From Hespellia sp. (GTDB lineage Bacteria > Bacillota > Clostridia > Lachnospirales > Lachnospiraceae), in NCBI GenBank assembly GCA_028694105.1, contig JAQUUC010000011.1, positions 1 to 50,220 on the forward strand: a stretch of 50,220 nucleotides of DNA, written 5' to 3'. Under the pieces are notes generated by a model that was not told the origin of the DNA, made no database searches, and was given only the letters and a program-made list of their open reading frames with translations. The translations under genes were made by a program, and so were the position numbers. This document shows, in pieces, positions 33,801-42,445 of the stretch. Every line of letters begins with the position of its first letter. Position 1 is the stretch's first letter.

Positions 33801-35465
33801 CTATACATCCATAATAATCGGAATGATCATCGGTCTTCTCTTTGTCTTCTTCCAGATATAGTCGTTCATGGTATCACGAACAACCAGCTTGATCTTGTTC
33901 CAGTCTGCACGCTTATTGCTGAGACAGTTATCCAGTGCATCTGTCATCACATGCTTTGCCTCTTCCATCAGCACTTCTGACTCACGCACATAGACAAATC
34001 CACGGGATACGATATCCGGTCCTGCAAGCAGCTGGTTCGTTCCCTTCTGTAATGTAAGTACCACGATCAATATGCCATCTTCCGCCAGATGCTGACGGTC
34101 GCGAAGTACAATATTGCCGACATCGCCGACGCCAAGTCCGTCCACCAGGATTCCTCCAGTATGAACTTTGTCTACAACCTCTGCTTTCTCCTGGCCCAGC
34201 TCTAACACATCGCCGGACTGAAGAAGGAAAATATTGTCCTTTGGAATTCCGATGGATTTTGCAATCTCAGAATTTGCTTTTAAATGACGGAACTCACCGT
34301 GCACCGGAATCGCATACTTCGGTTTCACAAGTGCATAGATTAATTTTAATTCCTCCTGGCAGGCATGTCCTGATACATGTGTATCTTGGAAAATAACATC
34401 CGCGCCAAGCTGCTCAAGCTCATTGATAATCTTGGAAACCGATTTCTCGTTTCCAGGGATTGGGCTGGAGCTAAAGATAATTGTATCCGATGGCTGAATC
34501 GTAATCTTACGGTGAATACCGGCTGCCATACGGGAAAGTGCCGCCATAGACTCACCCTGACTGCCTGTGGTAATCAGAATCGTCTTCTCCGGCGGATAAT
34601 TCTTCAGTTTGTCAATCTCAATCAGTGTATTCTCCGGAATATCCAGGTAACCGAGTTCTGAAGCAATTCCAATGATATTGACCATGCTTCGGCCTTCTAC
34701 GACTACCTTACGTCCATACTTGTTCGCTGAGTTGATAATCTGCTGTACACGGTCTACATTGGATGCAAAAGTTGCAATAATCAGTCTTGAATCCTGATGT
34801 TCCGCAAAAATGTGGTCAAAGGTCGCACCTACCGTACGCTCTGACGCCGTAAATCCGGGTCTGATGGCATTCGTGCTGTCAGACATAAGGGCGAGTACCC
34901 CTTTCTTTCCAAGCTCCGCAAAACGCTGTAAATCAATCGCGTCACCAAAAATCGGAGTGTAGTCCACTTTAAAGTCACCGGTATGAACGACGATTCCTGC
35001 CGGTGAATAGATTGCAAGCGCAGATGCGTCCTGAATACTATGATTTGTTTTGATAAACTCGATTCTGAATTTACCAAGATTGATGGACTGGCCATGTTTT
35101 ACGACTTTACGTCTGGTCGATCTCATCAGATTATGTTCTGTTAATTTGTGTTCGATAATTCCCATTGTCAGCTTCGTCGTGTAGATTGGCAGATTCAGCT
35201 CTTTCAAAATATACGGCAGTGCGCCGATATGATCCTCATGACCATGGGTGATGATAAAGCCTTTCACTTTATCACGGTTGTCCTGCAAATATGTGATATC
35301 CGGTATAACCAGATCGATTCCCAGCATATCGTCTGTCGGGAATGCCAGTCCACAGTCTACCACAATAATACTGTCATCATATTCGAAGGCAGTAATGTTC
35401 ATTCCAATTGCCTCTAATCCTCCAAGTGGAATGATCTTCATTTTCTCATTATTCTCTTTTTTCAA
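33801..35465 (-). CDS. rnjA: Ribonuclease J
   Basis: Metallo-beta-lactamase/beta-CASP nuclease with 5'-3' exonuclease and endonuclease activity in mRNA decay and rRNA maturation; 554 residues. Zinc ligands in THGHEDHIGA at about 77, VVHTGDFK at about 168, beta-CASP domain with SSPIPGNE, and PVHGEFRHL at about 375; C-terminal domain from about 460. The start taken is TTG at 35465 (GGAGG ten bases upstream); an in-frame ATG at 35441 (MKIIPLGG) is a possible shorter start with a poorer binding site. Part of the ireB-ruvX-DUF1292-rnjA-trmR-U32 series. Confidence 0.95.
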   Translation of the reverse strand: MKKENNEKMKIIPLGGLEAIGMNITAFEYDDSIIVVDCGLAFPTDDMLGIDLVIPDITYLQDNRDKVKGFIITHGHEDHIGALPYILKELNLPIYTTKLTMGIIEHKLTEHNLMRSTRRKVVKHGQSINLGKFRIEFIKTNHSIQDASALAIYSPAGIVVHTGDFKVDYTPIFGDAIDLQRFAELGKKGVLALMSDSTNAIRPGFTASERTVGATFDHIFAEHQDSRLIIATFASNVDRVQQIINSANKYGRKVVVEGRSMVNIIGIASELGYLDIPENTLIEIDKLKNYPPEKTILITTGSQGESMAALSRMAAGIHRKITIQPSDTIIFSSSPIPGNEKSVSKIINELEQLGADVIFQDTHVSGHACQEELKLIYALVKPKYAIPVHGEFRHLKANSEIAKSIGIPKDNIFLLQSGDVLELGQEKAEVVDKVHTGGILVDGLGVGDVGNIVLRDRQHLAEDGILIVVLTLQKGTNQLLAGPDIVSRGFVYVRESEVLMEEAKHVMTDALDNCLSNKRADWNKIKLVVRDTMNDYIWKKTKRRPMIIPIIMDV

Positions 35466-35529
35466 GTTCTCTTTTCCTCCATTGCCTCACTTTTGGCATT
35501 TTTCCAAAATACGAATGAATCCAAAGACA

Positions 35530-35787
35530 TTACATTTCGATATCTACATCTTCCAGTAATTCTTCAAATACTTTTGAAACCGCTTTTAATTCCTCGTCGT
35601 CATCTACGATCTCATAAACACTGTCTGTGTCTTCGCTTTTACTCGTATCTTTTAAAATTAAACACAGTGCATCGTCATCTTCCGACTCTGCCACTAATAT
35701 ATAGTTCATGCCGCTGACCCTTGTTTGTTCCAGCACAATAAACTCCACTTCACCTTCATCGCTGTCAAAAACGATCTTTTCTGTCAT
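35530..35787 (-). CDS. DUF1292 domain-containing protein
   Basis: 85-residue, strongly acidic protein (many Asp/Glu) of the DUF1292 family, the counterpart of B. subtilis YrzB. Typical pattern: an N-terminal beta-hairpin with EVEFIVLEQTRVSGMNYILVA, then an acidic tail. Function unknown. In Firmicutes it regularly follows ireB and ruvX, as here (12 bases after ruvX). ATG at 35787 has TGAGGATTTATT upstream. Confidence 0.9.
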   Translation of the reverse strand: MTEKIVFDSDEGEVEFIVLEQTRVSGMNYILVAESEDDDALCLILKDTSKSEDTDSVYEIVDDDEELKAVSKVFEELLEDVDIEM

Positions 35788-35799
35788 AATAAATCCTCA

Positions 35800-36228
35800 T
35801 TATTTTCCCATAGACAAAGAATCTAAATATCCCTGCAGGATAAAAATCGCAGCAATCTTATCTATCTGTGACTTTCGATTCTCCCTACGTACATTTCCTT
35901 CTATCAAAGTCCGTTCCGCTTCCACTGTTGTAAGACGTTCATCCCACATAATAACTTCCAGCCCGGTTCGGCGCTCAAGCATCTCCTTGAATTCCAGCGA
36001 TTTCTCTGCGCGCTCCCCGATATCGTTGTTCATATGTTTTGGCAGTCCAAGCACGATCTTCTCAACTTCATATTCTGCGATCAGTGCTTCTATGCGTGCA
36101 CATGTCTGTCTCAGTTTGTTCTCGTCTTTTCGGAATATTGTCTCAATTCCCTGAGCTGTGATCAGCAGGGGATCACTGATTGCAACTCCCACTGTCTTTG
36201 ATCCATAGTCAAGTCCCATTATTCTCAT
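35800..36228 (-). CDS. ruvX: Holliday junction resolvase-like protein RuvX (YqgF)
   Basis: RNase H-fold nuclease, 142 residues, implicated in pre-16S rRNA 5'-end processing and proposed as Holliday junction resolvase. Catalytic Asp7 in [15 protein letters not shown], Glu in the VLGLPKHMN strand region, DERLTTVEA at about 98 and C-terminal Asp in [16 protein letters not shown]. Follows ireB by four bases and precedes DUF1292, the standard ireB-ruvX-DUF1292 set. Confidence 0.95.
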   Translation of the reverse strand: MRIMGLDYGSKTVGVAISDPLLITAQGIETIFRKDENKLRQTCARIEALIAEYEVEKIVLGLPKHMNNDIGERAEKSLEFKEMLERRTGLEVIMWDERLTTVEAERTLIEGNVRRENRKSQIDKIAAIFILQGYLDSLSMGK

Positions 36229-36232
36229 ATCA

Positions 36233-36496
36233 TTATTCCCATGAATGATGTTCGATATACGATTTTAGCATCTCTTCCACCAGTTCATCTCTCTCTACCT
36301 TCATAATCAGACTTCTCGCGCCATTATGGCTCGTAATATATGTCGGATCTCCTGACATAATATACCCTACGATCTGATTCACCGGGTTATATCCTTTTTC
36401 TTTTAACGCTGAGAACACAATTTCAAGAATATCTTTTGCCTGAATCTGCGGTCCTGACGCCACCTGAAAAAACTGTGTATTTTTTAAGTCGTTCAT
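36233..36496 (-). CDS. ireB: IreB family regulatory phosphoprotein
   Basis: 87-residue helical protein (formerly DUF965/YrzL), in Enterococcus a substrate of the PASTA kinase IreK that affects cephalosporin resistance. Starts [12 protein letters not shown], with Thr7 at the position region phosphorylated in relatives, then [32 protein letters not shown] (quoted in part: [18 protein letters not shown]). An upstream in-frame ATG 33 bases away lacks a binding site; GGAGG seven bases before 36496 decides the start. First gene of the ireB-ruvX-DUF1292 set, with its own promoter overlapping the end of mtaB. The usual upstream neighbour alaS is replaced by mtaB here. Confidence 0.93.
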   Translation of the reverse strand: MNDLKNTQFFQVASGPQIQAKDILEIVFSALKEKGYNPVNQIVGYIMSGDPTYITSHNGARSLIMKVERDELVEEMLKSYIEHHSWE

Positions 36497-36548
36497 TTCA
36501 TTTCCTCCGTCCGTCACTGTCTGCTCCACCTAGTCCTATACATATCTC

Positions 36549-36577
36549 ATTCTAATATAGTTCGGGTCTTTTTTCAA
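36549..36577 (-). promoter_or_regulatory. ireB operon promoter
   Basis: Minus strand: -35 TTGAAA (36572-36577), 17-bp spacer, -10 TAGAAT (36549-36554). The -35 box overlaps the mtaB stop region. Confidence 0.7.
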
Positions 36578-37863
36578 TGTATAATTTGTATTTGTCCCCC
36601 GATTTGTACTTTTATTATATGATTCAGAACATTTTCTCTGCTTTGTACTGCAATTTTCATATATTCCTTTGTGTGGCCCACCTGCACCTCTTTTCCGTCA
36701 TGTATGATGTTCTCCTCCACAAGTACTTCCACTTCTTTCCCTGCGAAGCTGTCCTCATATTCCTTCCGGTGCTTTTTCCCGAGTGCGATCATCTCATTGC
36801 TCCTTGCCGTCTTTACTTCCTCCGGCACCTGATGGTCCATCACGGCAGCCTTCGTCCCCTCGCGCCTGGAGTATTTAAAGATATGTGTCTCATAAAAATG
36901 AATCTGGTCCACAAATGCTTTCGAAGCCCGAAATTCTTCTTCTGTCTCTCCCGGAAATCCAACAATCACGTCTGTCGTAAGCGCCGGATTTCTGAAATAT
37001 TTCCGAAGCAGTGCACATTTTTTTGCGAACTCTGCGCTCGTATATCTGCGGTTCATTCTCTTTAAGGTCTCATCACATCCGCTTTGAAGCGACAGATGGA
37101 AATGTGGACAGAATTTCGGCATTTTTGATAGTTTCTCCGCAAATTCTTCTGTAATAATCCTCGGTTCCAGAGAGCCAAGGCGGATTCGCTCAATGCCCTC
37201 GATTTCATTTACCGCACAGATCAGTGACAGCAGATCGTCCTTCTCCTCAAAATCAATTCCGTAGGAACTCAGGTGAATTCCTGTCAGCACGACTTCTTTA
37301 TAACCGTTCTCTGCAAGCTTCGTCACTTCCTCAATGATATCTGATTTTTTGCGGCTGCGCACCCGGCCACGCGCAAACGGAATGATGCAGTAGGAGCAGA
37401 ACTGATTGCATCCGTCCTGCACTTTAATATAAGCTCTCGTGTGCTCCGCGGTTCTTGACAGATGAAGCTCCTCGTATTCGTGTGTGTGGTTGATATCAAT
37501 CACATCCTGCTCCACATGATCCTTCTCATATGCATCTAAAATTGCAATCAAATCCTGTTTCCGGTTATTTCCGATGACGATATCAATGCTTTCATCCACC
37601 TTTCCCGATTCTGCCTGCGCCTGCACATAGCAGCCGGCTGCCACGACGACTGCCTCCGGGTTCATTTTTTTTGCACGGTGCAGCATCTGGCGCGACTTTC
37701 TGTCTGCCATATTGGTGACCGTACAGGTATTGATGACATACACATCCGCCCCCTCTTTAAACGGCACGATTTCATACCCTGCATTTTCCAGCAATTCCTG
37801 CATTGCTTCCGTTTCATATGCATTTACTTTACATCCCAGATTATGGAGTGCTGCTTTTTTCAT
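36574..37863 (-). CDS. mtaB: tRNA t6A37 methylthiotransferase MtaB
   Basis: Radical-SAM enzyme that converts t6A to ms2t6A at position 37 of ANN-decoding tRNAs; 429 residues. N-terminal UPF0004 domain with three cluster cysteines (NLGCKVN, NTCTV, AGCYV), radical-SAM core with CNQFCSYC at about 150, C-terminal TRAM domain (about 370-429). The frame is open 60 codons upstream, but CAGGAGAAATATTT precedes the ATG at 37863 and the family start MKKAALHNLGCKVN agrees. In B. subtilis mtaB (yqeV) follows prmA and rsmE; here these are nearby but separated by thiI, nifS and the HPr-like gene. Confidence 0.96.
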   Translation of the reverse strand: MKKAALHNLGCKVNAYETEAMQELLENAGYEIVPFKEGADVYVINTCTVTNMADRKSRQMLHRAKKMNPEAVVVAAGCYVQAQAESGKVDESIDIVIGNNRKQDLIAILDAYEKDHVEQDVIDINHTHEYEELHLSRTAEHTRAYIKVQDGCNQFCSYCIIPFARGRVRSRKKSDIIEEVTKLAENGYKEVVLTGIHLSSYGIDFEEKDDLLSLICAVNEIEGIERIRLGSLEPRIITEEFAEKLSKMPKFCPHFHLSLQSGCDETLKRMNRRYTSAEFAKKCALLRKYFRNPALTTDVIVGFPGETEEEFRASKAFVDQIHFYETHIFKYSRREGTKAAVMDHQVPEEVKTARSNEMIALGKKHRKEYEDSFAGKEVEVLVEENIIHDGKEVQVGHTKEYMKIAVQSRENVLNHIIKVQIGGQIQIIH

Positions 37864-37902
37864 AAATATTTCTCCTGTTTTATTTTTTTCCTGCATTGTT
37901 TC

Positions 37903-38005
37903 TTGACTTTTCGCATTGCTTCTCGTAGAATAATAGTTAAGTAGCACATACGCTACTACACATTCTCGTAGCAGATGGCTACATAATTCAAGGAGGTAAT
38001 TTGAA
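37903..38005 (+). promoter_or_regulatory. Promoter and twin-hairpin leader of the HPr-like gene
   Basis: Plus strand: -35 TTGACT (37903-37908), 17-bp spacer, -10 TAGAAT (37926-37931). The leader of about 70 bases holds two hairpins with the same stem: AGTAGC/GCTACT (37940-37957, 6-base loop) and GTAGC/GCTAC (37968-37982, 5-base loop), followed by the strong binding site AAGGAGG. Confidence 0.75.
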
Positions 38006-38239
38006 ATGAAAACAGTACAGATTTCTTTAAATTCAATCGACAAAGTAAAATCTTTTGTAAACGAGATTACAAAATACGATTACGATTTTGATTTAGTATC
38101 AGGCAGATACGTTATTGACGCAAAATCAATCATGGGTATCTTTAGTTTAGACCTTTCTAAACCAATCGATTTAAACATCCATGCTGATGGCGCAATCGAG
38201 GAGATTCTTTCCGTTTTAGATGCTTACATCATTAAATAA
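38006..38239 (+). CDS. HPr-like protein lacking the active-site histidine
   Basis: 77-residue protein with the HPr fold signature: the segment AKSIMGIFSLDLSKPIDLNI aligns with the HPr region around regulatory Ser46 (KSIMGVMSL), and the C-terminal helix follows. The N-terminal region where HPr carries the phosphocarrier motif IHARPA reads SIDKVKSFVNE, so His15 and Arg17 are missing and PEP-dependent phosphotransfer is not possible. The Ser46-like residue (about Ser42) remains, so a regulatory role via HPr kinase or protein binding is conceivable. Own promoter, strong AAGGAGG site and strong terminator suggest high expression. One of only two plus-strand genes. Confidence 0.85.
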   Translation: MKTVQISLNSIDKVKSFVNEITKYDYDFDLVSGRYVIDAKSIMGIFSLDLSKPIDLNIHADGAIEEILSVLDAYIIK

Positions 38240-38256
38240 GATAACGTTTTTGAATG

Positions 38257-38285
38257 AATAACCCCCAGTTTCTGGGGGTTATTTT
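38257..38285. terminator. Strong terminator shared by the HPr-like gene and thiI
   Basis: AATAACCCCCAG pairs perfectly with CTGGGGGTTATT across a 3-base loop; on the plus strand TTTTA follows. The thiI stop codon (38279-38281) lies inside the 3' arm, so the hairpin ends both converging transcripts, with the better T-run for the plus strand. Confidence 0.88.
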
Positions 38286-39463
38286 ACGATGATAGTCTCT
38301 ACCGACCGGATTGCCTCGTTATATAATTCGTCAATTTTTTCTTCCAGATGTGTCTCTGATTTTTTGATTCGCTCCAGATTCGGTTTTGTAACCGGATGTT
38401 TTGCGACAAAAATCGTACAGCAGTCTTCAAACGGAAGAATTGATGTCTCATAAGTATCAATCTTTAGTGCCACATCTACGATCTCCTGTTTGTCAAACCC
38501 GATCAGAGGACGGTAAACCGGAAGGATACACACTTCATTTGTCGCCGCAAGGCTCTGCATGGTCTGACTTGCAACCTGACCGATACTCTCACCTGTAATT
38601 AATCCCAGACATCCGCTCTCTTTCGCAAAGTGCTCTGCAATCTTCATCATGTATCTTCTCATGATGATCGTCAGCTCTTCATGCGGACACTTTTCATAAA
38701 TGTACAGCTGAATATCTGTGAAATTGACCACATTCAGTTTGATTGGTCCAGAATATTTCGATACGAGCCGTGCAAGATCCACTACTTTTTCTTTTGCACG
38801 TTCGCTTGTGTACGGCGGTGCATGGAAATAAGTCGCTTCCAGACCTACGCCGCGTTTCGAAACCATATATCCTGCAACCGGACTGTCAATCCCACCGGAG
38901 AGGAGAAGCATCGCTTTCCCATTCGTTCCGACCGGCATTCCGCCGGCCCCCGGAATAATCTCCGAATACAGATAAATATGTTTCGCGCGCACTTCTACAT
39001 TCAGCGAAATCTGCGGTTTATGGACATCTACCTTCATCTCAGAAAATGTTTCCAATAATACTTCACCGAGATCACAGTTGATTTCCATCGAGTTCATCGG
39101 ATAATTTTTTCTGCTTCTTCTCGCTTCAACTTTGAAGGTACGATTCTTGTCCGGATACATTTCATCCACATAAGCGACCACATCCTTTTTCAGCTGTTCA
39201 AATCCAAGGTCCTCCAGCTTGACGACCGGACAGATTCCCACAATACCGAAGACACGCTTTAAGCTTGCAATCGTCTCCTCATAATCATATTCTCCGTCAC
39301 AGTCGACATAGACTCTTCCCTGAGCCTTGTGTACGATAAATTCTCCGTCCACATCTTTTAATGCATAACGCATCTGCCTCACCAGTGCATCCTCAAACAG
39401 ATACCGGTTCTTTCCTTTGATTCCGATTTCTCCGTATTTTATCAAAAATGAATGAAATTTCAT
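38279..39463 (-). CDS. thiI: tRNA 4-thiouridine synthase ThiI
   Basis: ATP-dependent enzyme that makes 4-thiouridine at tRNA position 8 with sulfur from a cysteine desulfurase; 394 residues. NFLD plus THUMP domains (about 1-165), PP-loop pyrophosphatase domain with LLLSGGIDSPVAGYM at about 180 and a C-terminal Cys pair (FEDCCTIF). The E. coli-type C-terminal rhodanese domain is absent, as in Firmicutes. The ATG at 39463 has AGAGGAAAAAAT upstream; an ATG 51 bases further out lies in nifS. Fourteen bases after nifS, which should supply its sulfur. Confidence 0.96.
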   Translation of the reverse strand: MKFHSFLIKYGEIGIKGKNRYLFEDALVRQMRYALKDVDGEFIVHKAQGRVYVDCDGEYDYEETIASLKRVFGIVGICPVVKLEDLGFEQLKKDVVAYVDEMYPDKNRTFKVEARRSRKNYPMNSMEINCDLGEVLLETFSEMKVDVHKPQISLNVEVRAKHIYLYSEIIPGAGGMPVGTNGKAMLLLSGGIDSPVAGYMVSKRGVGLEATYFHAPPYTSERAKEKVVDLARLVSKYSGPIKLNVVNFTDIQLYIYEKCPHEELTIIMRRYMMKIAEHFAKESGCLGLITGESIGQVASQTMQSLAATNEVCILPVYRPLIGFDKQEIVDVALKIDTYETSILPFEDCCTIFVAKHPVTKPNLERIKKSETHLEEKIDELYNEAIRSVETIIVK

Positions 39464-39477
39464 ATTTTTTCCTCTTT

Positions 39478-40635
39478 CTAATGCCTCGTGTATTTGCGAA
39501 GCATCGGTACACAATTATAAAGGGTTTCCAGTGTATAGTCAATCTCTTCTAATGTTGTAAATTCTGACAGACTGAACCGAAGTGTTGAATCCAGATATTC
39601 CCGCGGAACACCCATTCCCTTCAGAACACCGCTGACTGCCGGGTGATTCGATGCACATGCCGAACCCGATGAGACATAGATTCCTTTTTCTTCCAGTGTA
39701 TGCAGCAGTACTTCGCTTCGGATTCCGGCAAAACCGACACTGATGATATGAGGTGCACTCCGCTCATCGGTAAGACCATGAATCCGAATGTTCTCAATCG
39801 TCGAAACGCCTTCCATGAAATGCTTTTTCAGCATACGCATTTTTTCTGTATTTCCTTTTAAATCCGCATAAATCAGACTGGCCGCTTTTGCCATACCTGC
39901 AATTCCCGGAACATTTTCCGTGCCGGAGCGGATGTTTTTCTGCTGGCCGCCGCCGTAAGCAATTGGTGTAATCTTCACATTCTCACCGATGTAGAGCAGC
40001 CCCATCCCCTTTGGTCCGTGAATCTTATGACTGCTGACCGAGAGAAGATCGATTCCCATTCGTTTCGGATAAATCTGATACTTTCCAAAGCCCTGAACAG
40101 CATCACTGTGAAATAGAATATTTCTGTTAAAACTCTTTACAGTCTGAACCGCTTCCTGAATCGGCTGCACTGCTCCGACCTCATTGTTCACATACATGAC
40201 AGAGACCAGAATCGTCTCTTTACACAGCGCCTCTTTCAGCGCCTCAATCTGTACTCGCCCATTCTCATCCACTGGAAGATAGGTCACGCGAAACCCTTCT
40301 TCCTCCTCCAGATGTCTCATGGTATTCAAAATTGCTTCGTGCTCAATCTGTGTCGTAATCAGATGATTTCCTCTTCTTCGGTTCGCTCTTGCACAGCCGA
40401 TCAGCGCCAGATTATCACTTTCTGTACCACCGGATGTGAAATACAGTGTCCTTGCATCGACCTTGAGCAGTTTTGCAAACACCTCTTTTGCATCCCGGAT
40501 ATGATGTTCGGCCTCCAGACCTTTTTTATGCATTGAAGAAGGATTTCCATAATCCCCACACATTACCTTTGCTGCAATTTCTGCCACTTCCCCGTAACAT
40601 CTGGTGGTGGCGGAATTATCCAAATATACTTCCAT
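39478..40635 (-). CDS. Cysteine desulfurase (NifS/NifZ type)
   Basis: PLP enzyme releasing sulfur from L-cysteine as an enzyme persulfide; 385 residues. Starts YLDNSATTR, PLP-binding Lys about 204 in SSHKIHGPKG, catalytic Cys about 327 in SSGSACASNHP, a group-I like loop. Placed directly upstream of thiI (14-base gap), as in the B. subtilis nifZ-thiI pair that makes 4-thiouridine; the substrate partner is therefore most likely ThiI. No IscU-type scaffold gene is adjacent, which argues against a general Fe-S role. AAAGGA lies eight bases upstream of the ATG. Confidence 0.95.
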   Translation of the reverse strand: MEVYLDNSATTRCYGEVAEIAAKVMCGDYGNPSSMHKKGLEAEHHIRDAKEVFAKLLKVDARTLYFTSGGTESDNLALIGCARANRRRGNHLITTQIEHEAILNTMRHLEEEEGFRVTYLPVDENGRVQIEALKEALCKETILVSVMYVNNEVGAVQPIQEAVQTVKSFNRNILFHSDAVQGFGKYQIYPKRMGIDLLSVSSHKIHGPKGMGLLYIGENVKITPIAYGGGQQKNIRSGTENVPGIAGMAKAASLIYADLKGNTEKMRMLKKHFMEGVSTIENIRIHGLTDERSAPHIISVGFAGIRSEVLLHTLEEKGIYVSSGSACASNHPAVSGVLKGMGVPREYLDSTLRFSLSEFTTLEEIDYTLETLYNCVPMLRKYTRH

Positions 40636-40695
40636 TGTATTTTTCCTTTACTATTTCTTCTTACTATAAAATATGTGCCGGCACCTCGAACCGTT

Positions 40696-41448
40696 CTACC
40701 GTCCGCAGTTCTTTCCTTCCAGATGGTACATTAGAATCGACAGACTGGTAAGTCCGGCCGTCTCGGTCCGCAGGATTCGTTTTCCAAGTGTGACTGCTCT
40801 GGCTCCCATCTGAATCGCCAGCTCCACTTCTTCCGTCTCAAAGCCGCCTTCCGGGCCGATAAAGATGCCAACCGACTGCCCCGGCATAATCGCTTCAATG
40901 ATTCGCCGTGTCTCTTCCATCCCCTCCGCAAGCTCATACGGAATCAGCACCACATCCAGACCGGCTGCCTTTTCGAGTGCCTGACGATAGTGAAGCACCT
41001 CCGTCACCTTGGGAATCACAGTCCTTCCGGATTGCTTTGCACCGCTCTCGGCAACAAGATTCCAGCGTTCCACCTTCTTCTTCGCCTTCTTCTCATCCAG
41101 CTTCACCACGGCCCGTTTCGTCGCAACCGGAATTACTTCATGCACGCCTAATTCCACAGCTTTTTGAATAATAAGATCCATTTTATCGCTTTTTGGCAGT
41201 CCCTGAAACAGATACAGCTTCGATGGAAGCTCCGTGTCCCGGTCGGGCTCTTCTATGATTTTAAGACGAATTTCATCCGGTTCAAACCGATTAATTTCGC
41301 AAATATACAGTTTTGAGTTCCCGTCACTGATTTCCAGTTTTTCTCCGATCCGCATGCGCAGGACATTTTTCATATGATTGACGTCCCCGCCGGTAATGAC
41401 GATTTCCGGTGACTGAACCTGCTCCGGTGTCACAAAAAAATGATGCAT
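40696..41448 (-). CDS. rsmE: 16S rRNA m3U1498 methyltransferase RsmE
   Basis: SPOUT-class methyltransferase modifying U1498 of 16S rRNA at N3; 250 residues. N-terminal PUA-like domain (HHFFVTPEQV to about 70) and C-terminal trefoil-knot domain with IFIGPEGGFETEE at about 195 and LGKRILRTETAG at about 222, both SAM-binding motifs. Fifteen bases after prmA, the widespread prmA-rsmE pair. ATG at 41448 has AAAGGTGAGAAG upstream. Confidence 0.96.
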   Translation of the reverse strand: MHHFFVTPEQVQSPEIVITGGDVNHMKNVLRMRIGEKLEISDGNSKLYICEINRFEPDEIRLKIIEEPDRDTELPSKLYLFQGLPKSDKMDLIIQKAVELGVHEVIPVATKRAVVKLDEKKAKKKVERWNLVAESGAKQSGRTVIPKVTEVLHYRQALEKAAGLDVVLIPYELAEGMEETRRIIEAIMPGQSVGIFIGPEGGFETEEVELAIQMGARAVTLGKRILRTETAGLTSLSILMYHLEGKNCGR

Positions 41449-41463
41449 CTTCTCACCTTTTCC

Positions 41464-42423
41464 TTACTTCTTTCTGGCTGTTACCGAAACCCATTCACCC
41501 TGATAAGTTGTCTCGATCACCTCAAGCCCGGCCTCTTCGCAAGCCTTTTTCACTCTGAATTCTTTATCCTGATCATCGATGATTCCACTGGTGATATAGA
41601 CTGCTCCGCTCTTCATCTGATTCACGATCACGGGCGTGAGCGGCACAAGAACATCTGCCAGAATATTCGCTGCGACAATGTCGTACGTTTCATATCCGAC
41701 AGCATCCTGAATCTCTTTATTATCAATCAGATTGCCGATCATCACTTCATACTGGTCCTCTCTGATTCCGTTTACTTCCATGTTCTCTCTGGTTGCATCA
41801 ATCGCACATGGATCAAGGTCCGTCCCTACAGAATACACTGCGCCGAACTTGAGTGCCAGCATTCCAAGAATTCCGCTGCCGCAGCCCACATCTAAGATCT
41901 TCGTGTCCGCTGTGACATATTTCTTAATCTGACGGATACAGAGCTGAGTTGTCTCATGCATCCCGGTTCCAAATGCAGTTCCCGGATCAATATGAATTAT
42001 CATTTTATCCTGATCCTTTGGCGCTGCCTCTTCCCATGACGGAATAATCAGAACATCATCCACTGTAAACTGGTGGAAATACTGCTTCCAGTTGTTGACC
42101 CAGTCCACATCCTCCGTCTGAGACTCCTCGATTGTCGCATCTCCCACATTTACATAGGCAGACATCTCTTTCAATTCCTCACGTACCTTTGCAAGAATAC
42201 GCTCTTTTTCCTCTGCCTCATCCAGATAAAAGCTCAGATAAGCCACACCGTCATCCACATCAATTTCCGGCAGGATATCGACGAACATCTGCTCCTTATC
42301 CGACTGTGTCAGTGGAATGCGGTCCTCAATCTGCACGCCCTCGATTCCCAGATCTGCAAGCATGCTGCTCACGATTTCCTCTGCTTCTGTCGTCGTTTTC
42401 AAACGAAATTTATTCCATTTCAT
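41464..42423 (-). CDS. prmA: Ribosomal protein L11 methyltransferase
   Basis: SAM-dependent lysine methyltransferase of L11; 319 residues. N-terminal substrate-recognition domain (about 1-100), linker, then methyltransferase domain with GTAFGTGMHETT at about 155 and SAM motif ILDVGCGSGILGMLALKFGA at about 178, and NILADVL in place of the usual NI-type motif. Translated from ATG at 42423 with AGGAGAAAAGC upstream. Together with rsmE it forms the conserved ribosome-modification pair. Confidence 0.96.
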   Translation of the reverse strand: MKWNKFRLKTTTEAEEIVSSMLADLGIEGVQIEDRIPLTQSDKEQMFVDILPEIDVDDGVAYLSFYLDEAEEKERILAKVREELKEMSAYVNVGDATIEESQTEDVDWVNNWKQYFHQFTVDDVLIIPSWEEAAPKDQDKMIIHIDPGTAFGTGMHETTQLCIRQIKKYVTADTKILDVGCGSGILGMLALKFGAVYSVGTDLDPCAIDATRENMEVNGIREDQYEVMIGNLIDNKEIQDAVGYETYDIVAANILADVLVPLTPVIVNQMKSGAVYITSGIIDDQDKEFRVKKACEEAGLEVIETTYQGEWVSVTARKK

Positions 42424-42445
42424 GCTTTTCTCCTATTTTTATCTA

